Positions 51,513-61,136 of a stretch of DNA of 64,000 nt are shown in pieces. Source of the DNA: an uncultured Lachnobacterium sp. (GTDB lineage Bacteria > Bacillota > Clostridia > Lachnospirales > Lachnospiraceae). Where the stretch lies: the NCBI GenBank assembly GCA_937889225.1, contig CALAST010000096.1, positions 1-64,000 on the forward strand. The letters run 5' to 3'. Positions within the stretch are counted from its first letter, which is position 1, and each line of letters begins with the position of its first letter. The notes beneath the pieces were generated by a model. That model did not search any database and was not told the DNA's origin. It saw only the letters and a list, made by a program, of their open reading frames with translations. The translations under genes were made by a program, and so were the position numbers.

Positions 51513-54194
51513 TTAAGACCAAATTTTGTTAATTTCAGCTAACATGACATTCATTTTCTTACGGAGAGGCTCAATTCTCTCTGTACGCCATATACGTGCT
51601 TTTTCTGCAATTTTATTTCGTTCTTCTACGGTCTTGTTTAAGACATTCTGTCTTTCTTGATAAACATTTTCAAGGTCTAATCTTTGCTGTTCTACGATAC
51701 CTTTAAATAAAGAAACATAAAATTCTCGATATACGGAAACACCCGGTTCCGGTGGATTTTTCGTCATATCTCCATTGATAATATTATTTTTAATGTTAAA
51801 TTGTTCCTCAATAATTTGAGACCTCATTTTAGAAATAATGTCTTTTTCAATCTGCTTAATCTTTTCCTGCTTCTTTCCTGCTGCAATAGCATAAACAACC
51901 GTTGCAACAATAGCAGATACTACCATTAAGATTTCAGCGAAACCAGGGATAATAAAATCTAACGGAAGAATATAAACATATATCCATGCAAGTCCAACAT
52001 AAGTACCTGCACTTGCCAATAGCCCCTTTATCACAGCACCTGTTCCCGTACCAAATGCAACTGCTGTATTCGTGATAATATTACGCACATCTGCATTCAC
52101 TGCATCCTTTGACATAATGCCACAGATTCCTTCCGGAACAGGAGCAAGATTCGATAACATGGAATTTTCTTCTAAGCCAAGTTTTTTCCACGTCTTAATC
52201 ATATTGCGCTGTACATATTCCACTTTCTTTTTGATATTTTCATTATACTCGGAGGAATATTCAATATTATTTCCCCATTTCGTACCCAATTGTACCATCG
52301 CAGATTGCAATTCCTGCTGAATAATTGCCGCACTCTTTTCTTTAATTCCATTTGGGTCTCTTTCAATAAATGGTCTTTCTCCTGTAAACCATTCTGAAAG
52401 TGTATTACCCGTTTTTTCTAACCATCTTCTTCCTTTATCTGCAATATCTTTTACATTGCCCACTAAACCTGTTAAATCAAAAATTTGGGGTGCTGCTTCT
52501 TTTGCCGCATCTTCTACTGCTGCTAAAATAACATTGTTAAAGTAATCCTCTGCAAGTGCCTTATCAATTCCTGATGTAAAATGGGTATCCACTAAATCAT
52601 CCACTTCTTCTGAAAACTGTTCTAACAATGCTTTTGCATTTTCATAATCAACCTCTGCTTCCTCGGCTTTCATCTGAACTGCATTTTCTTTTTCCATTAA
52701 TGTTTGTTCAATTTCTTCGAGTGCACTCGCAGCTGGCTGTACACCTAAATCACGTAACACTCCCGATACACGGTTATTCATTACGTGCTCTCTTAAAGCA
52801 GTTATCATATTCTTCCAGTTACTTGCCTGTTCAATCATTTCTACAGTCTGCTCACAAAGCCCCCGTTCCGTTAATTCATCTGCTGCATCATCTGCATCAA
52901 TTGTGCGTAACACTTTTACTGTCGTTTTCTTCCATGCTTCTTCTAAGGTTGTAAACTTGATTTTTCGTTTTCTTGCATCTTCAATAATTGCTTCTTGTGT
53001 CAAAACATCCATACCATTGTTTAACATGAGCATTCCTTGTGCTGCACGTACTGCTAAAAATGCATTGTAATACAACAATTTCTTTTGATGCACAGCACAA
53101 TATCCGGCTTCCTCAATACTTGCAAGAATGGATTGCTCAATGCCATCTTCCTGTTGGATGATTTCCGGATTTTTACGGAAATTTACAACAAACACAACCT
53201 TTTCAGCCATACCTGCATTGCTGAGTTTTCGCAACATCTCTTTATCGGCAGTCGATAATTGCTGTTCTCCATCTAAAATAAAGAGAATTACAGCTGCATT
53301 GCTAGCGGCTCTTAATGCTCGTGCTGTATCCTCATTGCTTGCCATTGTACCCGGAGAATCAATTACAGCTGTTCCTGTTTCTCCCATAAATTCCGAATGA
53401 ACCGGTACAACAACATCTTCTACAAATACATACAATGACTCCAATTCACCAAACAATAACTTTCCATCTGCACCTTTGCAATTCACAATTTGATATCCAT
53501 ACTCACGCAATTTGCTCCAACGTGTTTCCAAATCACGCGGAAATGCAACAAATGGTTGTATATCTTCAAGAGTCTTAAATTTTCCGTGAAGCAGTTTCAA
53601 ATAAGAATCACATCCATAATAACTCACAATCAATATTGCACTACGCAGCATAGCAAGCTTTTCCACATCATAATTCTTATCCTTTTTATACTCCTCAATT
53701 TCTGCTTTTACCGCATTTATTAAAATATTGCGACTTTGTTCATCATCAAGGTCATAATTGGATGCATTTACATCTTCCAGCTGACCGCCACAACTTTCAA
53801 GAACATGCTCTACAAGTGCTTGTTTCGAATATGTATGAATCTTTACCTCCGTACTGTTTTTATCATTATAAATTGTCACGGAAACTGCACTTGTACGAAT
53901 ACCACCGCCACCTTTTCCAACCGGAATCACTTCACGTCCATCTGCCATCGCACTCGTTGTCGTTGACTTACCTCTCTGAAAACCTGCAAAAAGCGATACT
54001 GGCAACGTATTGTCCTTTAAAATACTCTGTGAATACTTTAACTTTTCCAATACTTTACTTCCACAATGTCTAAAATCGAAATCACCCATCAAAAGCTGTG
54101 TGTAATTAATGGCATCTCCCATAACCAGAATGCCTTCTTCACGATATTTGTCAAAAAGCTCCAAATTTTCTTTTGCATCTAATTGTTTTCCCAT
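51513..54194 (-). CDS. large dynamin-like GTPase with membrane segment
   Basis: I start it at 54194 (MGKQLDAKENLELF) with GGAAG 6 bases upstream; 893 residues. The GTPase domain has G1 GFQRGKST (71-78), IRTSAVSVTIY as switch I, G3 DSPG (279-282) and NFRK (338-341) for G4. Long helical regions follow (about 480-700), then a hydrophobic hairpin around 720-790 (IPGFAEILMVVSAIVATVVYAIAAG) and a coiled-coil tail. This is the plan of bacterial dynamins, which deform or fuse membranes on GTP hydrolysis. Confidence 0.82.
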   Translation of the reverse strand: MGKQLDAKENLELFDKYREEGILVMGDAINYTQLLMGDFDFRHCGSKVLEKLKYSQSILKDNTLPVSLFAGFQRGKSTTTSAMADGREVIPVGKGGGGIRTSAVSVTIYNDKNSTEVKIHTYSKQALVEHVLESCGGQLEDVNASNYDLDDEQSRNILINAVKAEIEEYKKDKNYDVEKLAMLRSAILIVSYYGCDSYLKLLHGKFKTLEDIQPFVAFPRDLETRWSKLREYGYQIVNCKGADGKLLFGELESLYVFVEDVVVPVHSEFMGETGTAVIDSPGTMASNEDTARALRAASNAAVILFILDGEQQLSTADKEMLRKLSNAGMAEKVVFVVNFRKNPEIIQQEDGIEQSILASIEEAGYCAVHQKKLLYYNAFLAVRAAQGMLMLNNGMDVLTQEAIIEDARKRKIKFTTLEEAWKKTTVKVLRTIDADDAADELTERGLCEQTVEMIEQASNWKNMITALREHVMNNRVSGVLRDLGVQPAASALEEIEQTLMEKENAVQMKAEEAEVDYENAKALLEQFSEEVDDLVDTHFTSGIDKALAEDYFNNVILAAVEDAAKEAAPQIFDLTGLVGNVKDIADKGRRWLEKTGNTLSEWFTGERPFIERDPNGIKEKSAAIIQQELQSAMVQLGTKWGNNIEYSSEYNENIKKKVEYVQRNMIKTWKKLGLEENSMLSNLAPVPEGICGIMSKDAVNADVRNIITNTAVAFGTGTGAVIKGLLASAGTYVGLAWIYVYILPLDFIIPGFAEILMVVSAIVATVVYAIAAGKKQEKIKQIEKDIISKMRSQIIEEQFNIKNNIINGDMTKNPPEPGVSVYREFYVSLFKGIVEQQRLDLENVYQERQNVLNKTVEERNKIAEKARIWRTERIEPLRKKMNVMLAEINKIWS

Positions 54195-54288
54195 ATTTTT
54201 CTTCCTTTCCGTCATATTATTGTTTTTATAGTTTTATTCTTCGACTTTTTATTACCCGCATATACCATATATCCAAAAAGTCCCTTCT

Positions 54289-54531
54289 TTACTCTCCTAA
54301 TGGCTCCAAGCTGCACCGTTCCAATTCACTCTCTAATTGATTGCTAATTTCCTTCACACAAATGCTGATACATTTCATAGCATCCAATGCCTGCTTTTGT
54401 ACATTTTCACTTTGCAATCCAAAATGTAGGGATAAAATCGTACTATGCAATGCCTTTACGCTATTTGAGATACTTTTCATCTGTTCTATATGCTGCAAAT
54501 ATTCTATGCTATCTTTATAATCCTCCATCAT
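54289..54531 (-). CDS. small helical protein leading the GTPase operon
   Basis: An 80-residue, all-helical protein (DSIEYLQHIEQMKSISNSV, LQSENVQKQALDAMKCISI) lies 94 bases upstream of the dynamin-like gene. GGAAG precedes two ATG codons. Heptad-like hydrophobic spacing suggests a coiled coil. A sigma-A-like promoter is at 54582-54610, so this gene probably leads the operon. Family not recognised; an adaptor for the GTPases is a guess. Confidence 0.6.
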   Translation of the reverse strand: MMEDYKDSIEYLQHIEQMKSISNSVKALHSTILSLHFGLQSENVQKQALDAMKCISICVKEISNQLESELERCSLEPLGE

Positions 54532-54581
54532 TTTTCTTCCTTTTCATGCTTTTGTGTATTTTGCCTTTCATTTACTATCAC

Positions 54582-54610
54582 AGCATACTATACGTTCTGG
54601 TATTATGCAA
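54582..54610 (-). promoter_or_regulatory. promoter of the GTPase operon
   Basis: TTGCAT (54605-54610) and TATGCT (54582-54587) are 17 bases apart on the minus strand, 51 bases before the first gene, in the 288-base gap shared with the XRE regulator. Confidence 0.5.
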
Positions 54611-54819
54611 ATTGCGTTAACTAAAAATTCAAAGGAATTATTACCGTTCACAGTACAAATTATATCATCTTTTTACACCCCTCTCAATGCTCTAAGTATA
54701 TTTTTCATAACCTAAAGAAATCCTATGGACAGTATCATATTTTTTTAGAAATACCCATGAACACAACAATAATTCTTTGATATGCAAACATAACAATATC
54801 ATAACTGAGGAGGTTAATT

Positions 54820-55110
54820 ATGGTAAAAGGTTTAGGAGAACGACTACACGAGCAACGACTCAATTTGCGAATCTCGCAAAAAGATGCCGCTCATGCGATT
54901 GGCGTTTCTCCATCTATTATTTCAAACTATGAAAGTTCTGAACGAACTCCAAGTGTTGAAAATCTAATGGCACTTGCTGGTCTGTATCGATGTTCCGTTG
55001 ACTATTTACTTGGAATTACAAATACAAATCAAACTTGTATTGATACTTCTATGCTGACAGAAAAGCAACGCTTATTTCTCCAGCAGTTTTTAGATGAATT
55101 AAATGCCTAA
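54820..55110 (+). CDS. XRE-family regulator between the two operons
   Basis: A 96-residue protein with a full Cro/C1 helix-turn-helix (LHEQRLNLRISQKDAAHAIG, VSPSIISNYESSERTPSVENLMALAGLYRCSVDYLLG) and a short C-terminal helix. GAGGAGG lies 7 bases before the ATG. It is divergent from the GTPase operon and convergent with the kinase-STAND gene, so it is well placed to control the former from the shared intergenic region. A strong terminator (55118-55152) ends it. Confidence 0.88.
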   Translation: MVKGLGERLHEQRLNLRISQKDAAHAIGVSPSIISNYESSERTPSVENLMALAGLYRCSVDYLLGITNTNQTCIDTSMLTEKQRLFLQQFLDELNA

Positions 55111-55117
55111 AAGCACA

Positions 55118-55152
55118 AACGCCCTCAAAAGGAATCTCCTTTCAAGGGCGTT
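55118..55152. terminator. bidirectional terminator
   Basis: AACGCCCT (55118-55125) pairs with AGGGCGTT (55145-55152), with AAAGGA and TCCTTT pairing inside, between converging genes. Confidence 0.75.
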
Positions 55153-55163
55153 ATGTCACAATT

Positions 55164-58100
55164 TTATTCCGTTTTCATTTTTTTCACGATTTCCTCATAC
55201 AACAAAATACTCTTATTTGTAATCGGACTATTTACTCCATACAATTTTTCCCGAATCTCTTTCGCCTTGTTGCACCAAAACTGTGCTGTCAAATATTGCT
55301 TCTTAGCATAATAAAGCATAGCAATACTATGATATGTATTTGCTGTAGAAGCATTCATCATCCCTAACACTTCTTCTTGTATCTTTCGTGCAGTTTCCAA
55401 GCACGCAAAAGCTTCGTCATATCTCCTTAACATGGTCAAAGAAATTCCTTTGTTATTATAACAACCTGCTACTGTTGGATGTTCCTTGCCTAAAACCGTT
55501 TCATAAATTTCAATAGCTTGCTCATAATGCATCAATGCTTCTTCATAGATTCCATAATGATAACATAAAATTCCAAACGTCACGAATATCGATGCAGGAT
55601 AAATGGGTGGAATATTCTTTAATTGACGAAACAGTTCCATTGCTTCTACTGCAAAGTTATATGAATGTTCGTATGCTCCTTTTTTTTCACACAACTTTGC
55701 ATAATTCATATATAATACAGCCTTTTGAAACATATTCGTCATGCCATGTTTCTCATATATTTCTAATGCCATGGCATAATATTTTTCCGCATCTTCATAT
55801 GCTCTATAGTCTTTATAAATATTTGCCATATTTACATAATACGGAAACAATTCTGCACAATATTTCCCAAGTTGCTTTCCGGCAATCCGAACTCCCGATA
55901 ATTCATAATAAATCGCATTTTCCAAATCACCTGCTGCATAGGCACTATTTGCAATTCTATCCATTGCTTCCATCGCTTCTAACGTATCCGGATTTTCATA
56001 TGTATTGATAAAATGTGTCCAAAATGACTGGTAATATTCCAATGCCTGCACATATCTGCCTTCCTGATAACTCATATCTCCGGCTTTCTTTGCATACGCT
56101 CCGCTTTCATCTGCTAAATTATCTGCTGCATGCAATGCAATCTCCATTCTTTGAAAACGCTGTTCCATCCAATCTTTCGGTGATAATTTTTCATACTGTG
56201 CATAATATGCTTCCAAAAACTTTGCACAAGACTCCTCTTTTTGCGGCAATTCCTTTTTACAAACTTCTCGAATCATAGAGTGAACCAAAAGCAGATTGTT
56301 GGAAGTCTTTTTTATCCATCCGCCTAATTCCAAAAGTCGAATTTTATCTCTTTCCCATTCATCATGGCATCGCAAATACATATCTGCACGAACACCTTCC
56401 GTTGGAAAAAGAATCGTCTGTGCCATAACATATTTGGATTTTTCATCTAAGACAGATAAATTAAACAACTTTCGTGTATAACGATACAATTTTTTTCCGC
56501 CTGCATCGGAATCTGTATTATAAAAAGAATCCACTAATTTTTGTGGTGTTAATTCACCCCAACTTTGCTCCAACACATTTCCTATCTGTTTGACAAGAAG
56601 TGTATTGTTATCCACCATATGAATTAACTGATACATGTTTTCTTCTTCTCTTGCACCTTTATAATACATACACATCAAATCCAGTAACTCCGTATCTGCC
56701 ATTTCTTTTAATGACACACAAACATCCGCTTCCTGCTCAATCAAATATTCCCTGCTTGTAAATATGACTTTCATTTCCAACTGCATCAAATCTGCATATG
56801 CTGTACTATGCAAGATTTCATATTTTTGTCCCAATGTCACATCAAAATTGTCAATAATAAGAACACTTGTCGAACCATATCCTTGCAGACATTTTAAATT
56901 CCAACGATACAAATCCCTTTTATCTACTTTTTGATTTCCTTGATACTTTGCATTTTCACCAAAATCCCAGTCATCTCTATGAAAACAAGGCGGTTCTGTT
57001 TGTATGCTCAAAATCGTCTGCTCCAAATCACCGGAAAAAGAAACCCAATAAAAATCAAATTCTTCTTTTAACCGCCATGCCAGTTCCAATGCTAACTCAC
57101 TTTTTCCAAGTCCACCATCACCTAAAATATAAATTATCTGATTTTTCTGTTTTAAAAGCTGCTCTAATATTTCAAGTTCCTGCGTTCTTCCAATAAAATT
57201 TTCTGTCGGATGCATGGGCTTGCACTTTGATGACAATTTCAATGTTACAGGCTGTGCATGACTTAACATCACGCTTAATCTTTGTACCATTTCCGGTAGT
57301 GCATAACGCTTATTGGGATTAATGGATAGCATCACACTAAAAAACACTTTTAACTCAGCCCAAACTGTAGCCGGTATATTTTTAAGCCATAAATGCTTTT
57401 GTGTTTCCCAAAGTTCTGTCAATTTCTCATCCAACTGTTTTTGGAACACTTTATCCGGCAAATCCGCATCTTTGTATTCTCCTGTTATTTTCCCATACAA
57501 CACTGCTGCAACAGAGTATAAATCTGCTTTTGTCGTAATGCAGGAAAAATAATCCATCCTATCCAAACCTTCCGTACCTTCTGCTTCCAGCACTTCCGGA
57601 GCTGCATATTGTATGCTATACGCCAACGTTTCATTTCCCGTCAAAGCTCCATCGAAAAGTTGGTGCATACTGCCAAAATCCAAAAGACACACATGCTGAC
57701 GCGTCTTTTTAAAAATATAAATATTAGCAGGTTTTATATCTCCATGAAGCCATCCTATATTGTGGAACTCCTCAAGTTCATGCAGGACAGAAACTGTTGT
57801 TTCTAACATTTGAAAAAGACTTTCCTTTTCCATTTGGTCCCAACTGCATCCACTCGCTGCCTTCATTAAAACATAAAAAGATTCTCCTAGCGTATAAATT
57901 CCTTGTATTTCTACCATTTCATCCGCGGAATTTTTTGCATTCTGCATATAGATTTGATTCTGTTTTTGGCACATATCCAAAAAAGCCTTTTTTTCTTCTT
58001 CAAAAGCCTCTCTTATCTCTTCTGCAATGCAGAGTGCATGGCTTGTTTCATCTCTCTTAAGATATCGACTTAAATGAATGGGATAAAACTCCTTTAATAA

Positions 58101-58277
58101 AACAGGTCTTTGCATCTTTCCATCCTTGCAAAGATACGCCTGATAAACAATGCAACTTGCACCACGTCCCTTTTCTTCATAAATATAAAAAAGCTCCATT
58201 CTACCGGTATCTTGATTTTGAAGATATAAAAAACATTCCTGATTTTGTTCCTTTAATGAAAACCGATAATTCTCCAT
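55164..58277 (-). CDS. Ser/Thr kinase-STAND NTPase-TPR protein
   Basis: The 1037-residue protein has three parts. Residues 30-340 are a kinase with GRGASCIVY, catalytic HGDIKPAN (178-185), DFG (201-203) and APE. Residues 355-720 form a STAND/NB-ARC-type NTPase with Walker A GDGGLGKS (386-393) and Walker B VLIIDNFD. Residues 740-1030 are TPR repeats of kinesin-light-chain type (YEEALMHYEQAIEIYETVLGKEHPTVAGCYNNKG in part). STAND proteins assemble when the TPR sensor meets a ligand; here the output would be phosphorylation. Motifs look active. Ligand and target are unknown. Confidence 0.87.
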   Translation of the reverse strand: MENYRFSLKEQNQECFLYLQNQDTGRMELFYIYEEKGRGASCIVYQAYLCKDGKMQRPVLLKEFYPIHLSRYLKRDETSHALCIAEEIREAFEEEKKAFLDMCQKQNQIYMQNAKNSADEMVEIQGIYTLGESFYVLMKAASGCSWDQMEKESLFQMLETTVSVLHELEEFHNIGWLHGDIKPANIYIFKKTRQHVCLLDFGSMHQLFDGALTGNETLAYSIQYAAPEVLEAEGTEGLDRMDYFSCITTKADLYSVAAVLYGKITGEYKDADLPDKVFQKQLDEKLTELWETQKHLWLKNIPATVWAELKVFFSVMLSINPNKRYALPEMVQRLSVMLSHAQPVTLKLSSKCKPMHPTENFIGRTQELEILEQLLKQKNQIIYILGDGGLGKSELALELAWRLKEEFDFYWVSFSGDLEQTILSIQTEPPCFHRDDWDFGENAKYQGNQKVDKRDLYRWNLKCLQGYGSTSVLIIDNFDVTLGQKYEILHSTAYADLMQLEMKVIFTSREYLIEQEADVCVSLKEMADTELLDLMCMYYKGAREEENMYQLIHMVDNNTLLVKQIGNVLEQSWGELTPQKLVDSFYNTDSDAGGKKLYRYTRKLFNLSVLDEKSKYVMAQTILFPTEGVRADMYLRCHDEWERDKIRLLELGGWIKKTSNNLLLVHSMIREVCKKELPQKEESCAKFLEAYYAQYEKLSPKDWMEQRFQRMEIALHAADNLADESGAYAKKAGDMSYQEGRYVQALEYYQSFWTHFINTYENPDTLEAMEAMDRIANSAYAAGDLENAIYYELSGVRIAGKQLGKYCAELFPYYVNMANIYKDYRAYEDAEKYYAMALEIYEKHGMTNMFQKAVLYMNYAKLCEKKGAYEHSYNFAVEAMELFRQLKNIPPIYPASIFVTFGILCYHYGIYEEALMHYEQAIEIYETVLGKEHPTVAGCYNNKGISLTMLRRYDEAFACLETARKIQEEVLGMMNASTANTYHSIAMLYYAKKQYLTAQFWCNKAKEIREKLYGVNSPITNKSILLYEEIVKKMKTE

Positions 58278-58380
58278 AGTTCCCCTCCTTGTTTATTTGA
58301 TTTTCTGCTATTTTAAAGAAGTACTATGAAAATTACGAACTCTGTTAAGTGTAAATTCATTGCAATTTATAATTGTAGCA

Positions 58381-58410
58381 AGTGCATATTCGTAATCCAC
58401 TTCACTACTT
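58381..58410. repeat. dispersed GGATTRCGA repeat, copy 3 (reverse)
   Basis: The reverse complement, AAGTAGTGAAGTGGATTACGA and flank, matches 29271-29303 at most positions. It lies in the 152-base gap between the kinase and the 565-residue gene. Confidence 0.45.
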
Positions 58411-58429
58411 GTTCATAACCATTTCTTTC

Positions 58430-60115
58430 TTATCCTAACTTCGCCTTTACTCTATCACAAAAATCAGCCACCTCTTTTCTTCTTTCTTCCAAACTCGGTT
58501 CTATTTTTGCAAGATTTTCATAGCTTTGCAAAAGGGCATCTATTGTTTGTAAAATCCGTTTGCATGGTGGATACTTACTCTCACAATATCCTGCTTCATC
58601 ATCACATAAACTCAATAACACATTTAATTCATATACTCTTGCATAACATTCTAAAGGACTTAGCGATTTACAAGCAAAACGAAGAAGTGCATCCAATGGA
58701 TTTTTAAACGATATTCTTGCATATCCAACTGCTTTTAAATCTGCATTCGCCTCACTCAAAAAATCCCTCCACAAACCATCTGCCTCTTTTTGACTGTTTG
58801 CCATAAATGAATTAGTAGGATTGCTCCATCTTTCCATAAGAAAATGGAAAAACAATACAATCAAAATATCATGTCTGTCTATTCTATGTGGCAAATTTGG
58901 CATGCTTATAATTTCCGAATATTTTAATATATTTTTCGTAATCTCCTTTGGAAGCCCACCATATTCCATCGAATAAATCTTCGTACTGCGACTTCTTTCC
59001 GGATTCGGTTTCATAACTCGATACGACAAAAACCTGCAATACAAATCTTGTGACATAATCACTTCCGAATCACTTCTCAATTTTACGGGAAGACCATAGT
59101 CTTCCGTAAGTCCAAATGTATTCACGTATCGTATTATCGTATTTTTTAAATAAGGTGTGCTATATGATAGTGGAACGGTTGTATTCCCCATATCCTTGTC
59201 CCGCAAAATAGATTTTTCTGACATCAATTCAAATGCATCTTTGCTATATTGCTTGTCTGCACTATCTTCTTTATAAACAGCAGCTTGGCAACATGCCTTC
59301 AAAATCTTTATCTGAAATTCTTCTAATTTCATTCCAACTAACCTTGCTGCCCACTTCGCCTCCGATTCTTTTGTGTGTAAATGCTTTATTTTGTGTTCGT
59401 CTATCTTTTTCGTTTTTAATACTTCTCTTGCCTCGTTACAATATGTATCTGCTATCTTTTTCAACTTATTTACAAGTCGCCAATCGTCATACCCGTTTTC
59501 TATACAATATAAAACAATCAATTCAAACGGAATGGCAACACTTAGCTCTCTAAAAAATGCCCCGCTTCCTAATAGCTTATTTAATTCTTTTTTATTCATT
59601 CCCATAGCAAAACCAAGCCGAATCATAGGACGACGTTCGATAGTGGCATACAATAAAATCTTTTTCAGTTTTGAAGGTGTTATTGGAATCTCATCTGCAA
59701 CACCTTCATCTAGTATTACCTTTCGTTCTTTATAACACTTTTGAAGAACTTCTATCATCTTTCCAATCAATTTCGGTTCTGTCAAACTATCATAAATTAC
59801 CTCATCCATACAATATTTTGTATTTGTTATCTGCACTCCGTTTTCATCTTTGCTAATACAATTTTTCTCAAAACCACCTAACAATTTTTCGAAAATATAT
59901 CTTCGAATTTCTGCTGCCGCCCGTTCATTTCTTAATGGAATATTACATAGATGTACAAATGCTTCATAAGAATGATACCAAAGCACATCTTCTACACTTA
60001 ACTTTTCATCTGCTAACAACTGATATACATCCAAAATATTTTCCTGATATAGTTTCTTTTCATATTCTTCTACACTTTCTTTTGCAAATTTTGTATACTC
60101 TAAATCTTGCACCAT
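58430..60115 (-). CDS. large protein of unknown family
   Basis: I start it at 60115 (MVQDLEYTKFAKESVEEYEKK in part) with AGGTGGGG 6 bases upstream; 561 residues. It is soluble and largely helical with paired cysteines (KACCQAAV, YCESKYPPCKRIL). Segments such as ATIERRPMIRLGFAMGMNKKELNKLLGSG may be a helix-turn-helix-like unit. No nuclease, kinase or membrane motif is evident. It precedes the kinase-STAND gene in the same direction and may be its partner or target. Function cannot be given. Confidence 0.68.
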   Translation of the reverse strand: MVQDLEYTKFAKESVEEYEKKLYQENILDVYQLLADEKLSVEDVLWYHSYEAFVHLCNIPLRNERAAAEIRRYIFEKLLGGFEKNCISKDENGVQITNTKYCMDEVIYDSLTEPKLIGKMIEVLQKCYKERKVILDEGVADEIPITPSKLKKILLYATIERRPMIRLGFAMGMNKKELNKLLGSGAFFRELSVAIPFELIVLYCIENGYDDWRLVNKLKKIADTYCNEAREVLKTKKIDEHKIKHLHTKESEAKWAARLVGMKLEEFQIKILKACCQAAVYKEDSADKQYSKDAFELMSEKSILRDKDMGNTTVPLSYSTPYLKNTIIRYVNTFGLTEDYGLPVKLRSDSEVIMSQDLYCRFLSYRVMKPNPERSRSTKIYSMEYGGLPKEITKNILKYSEIISMPNLPHRIDRHDILIVLFFHFLMERWSNPTNSFMANSQKEADGLWRDFLSEANADLKAVGYARISFKNPLDALLRFACKSLSPLECYARVYELNVLLSLCDDEAGYCESKYPPCKRILQTIDALLQSYENLAKIEPSLEERRKEVADFCDRVKAKLG

Positions 60116-60386
60116 ATTCATCCCCACCTATCTCCAACATATATACCATTTTTATCATAATGTTTTATAGTATGTTCGCATTACAGTCATAAAACTAATA
60201 AATAGCTCTAAAACATTTTTTACACTTACATTATAACAAACTTCTTATCTATGCTCAAACTATGCGATTGTCTCAATCTCTCATTTTAAAATTAAACATA
60301 TATACTTGCTAAAAATATATTAAGGTAACATATTAAAAAAAATTTAGGCATAAGATATACCAATATGCAACGCAAAGGAATCTCTC

Positions 60387-61136
60387 ATGCCTAAATTTTT
60401 AAAATTTCTTTTATTTCTCGCTCTTATCATTTTTGCAGCTTTCACTATTCCTTCTTTCCTTCCATCTTCGGATACGCCAAATCAAAACACAGAGTCTGTC
60501 AGCGAATCCGTTTCGGAAACAGAAGTGACAAATCTTGGTACTGTTGTAATTGATGCTGGTCATGGCGGACTCGACCCCGGAAAAGTGGGTGTCAATGATG
60601 CTTTAGAAAAAGACATCAATCTTTCCATCACGCTCATGCTAAAAGACCTCCTTGAAACACAAGGCTTTCAAATCGTACTTACCAGAGACTCCGACCAAAT
60701 CATGGCAGCTCTTGATTCCAAAACCCCAAAAAAAGATGATATGATAGCACGAGCCAATCTTATCCAAGAAACAAACCCTATCTTTACCATCAGCATCCAC
60801 CAAAACAGCTTTCCGGAGCCTTCCGTCTCTGGTCCGCAAGTATTTTACTATACCAACTCCACAGAAGGAAAACTACTCGCAGATACTATCCAAGCAAGCC
60901 TAAATGAACAACTCACACCAAAAAAAGAACGCGTTTCCCAATTCAATGATGCCTATTTTCTGCTAAAAAATACACCCACACCTATCGTTATCGTAGAATG
61001 TGGGTTTTTAAGCAATGCTGACGAGGCAAATCTGCTGATACAGGAATCTTACCAGCAGAAAGTCGCCCACGCTATTTATGATGGAATTCTCTCCTATTAC
61101 GAATCTAGTTTGTCAATTCCTGAATCGTCTGAATAA
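60387..61136 (+). CDS. N-acetylmuramoyl-L-alanine amidase (CwlD-like)
   Basis: The 249-residue protein has an N-terminal anchor (FLKFLLFLALIIFAAFTIP), a short Ser/Glu linker and an Amidase_3 domain with zinc ligands in DAGHGGLDPG, LEKDINL and SIHQNS, and the catalytic Glu in VECGFLSN. It cleaves the bond between MurNAc and L-Ala; CwlD relatives act in spore cortex maturation. AAAGGA precedes the ATG. Its last 32 bases overlap the end of the converging downstream gene. Confidence 0.93.
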   Translation: MPKFLKFLLFLALIIFAAFTIPSFLPSSDTPNQNTESVSESVSETEVTNLGTVVIDAGHGGLDPGKVGVNDALEKDINLSITLMLKDLLETQGFQIVLTRDSDQIMAALDSKTPKKDDMIARANLIQETNPIFTISIHQNSFPEPSVSGPQVFYYTNSTEGKLLADTIQASLNEQLTPKKERVSQFNDAYFLLKNTPTPIVIVECGFLSNADEANLLIQESYQQKVAHAIYDGILSYYESSLSIPESSE

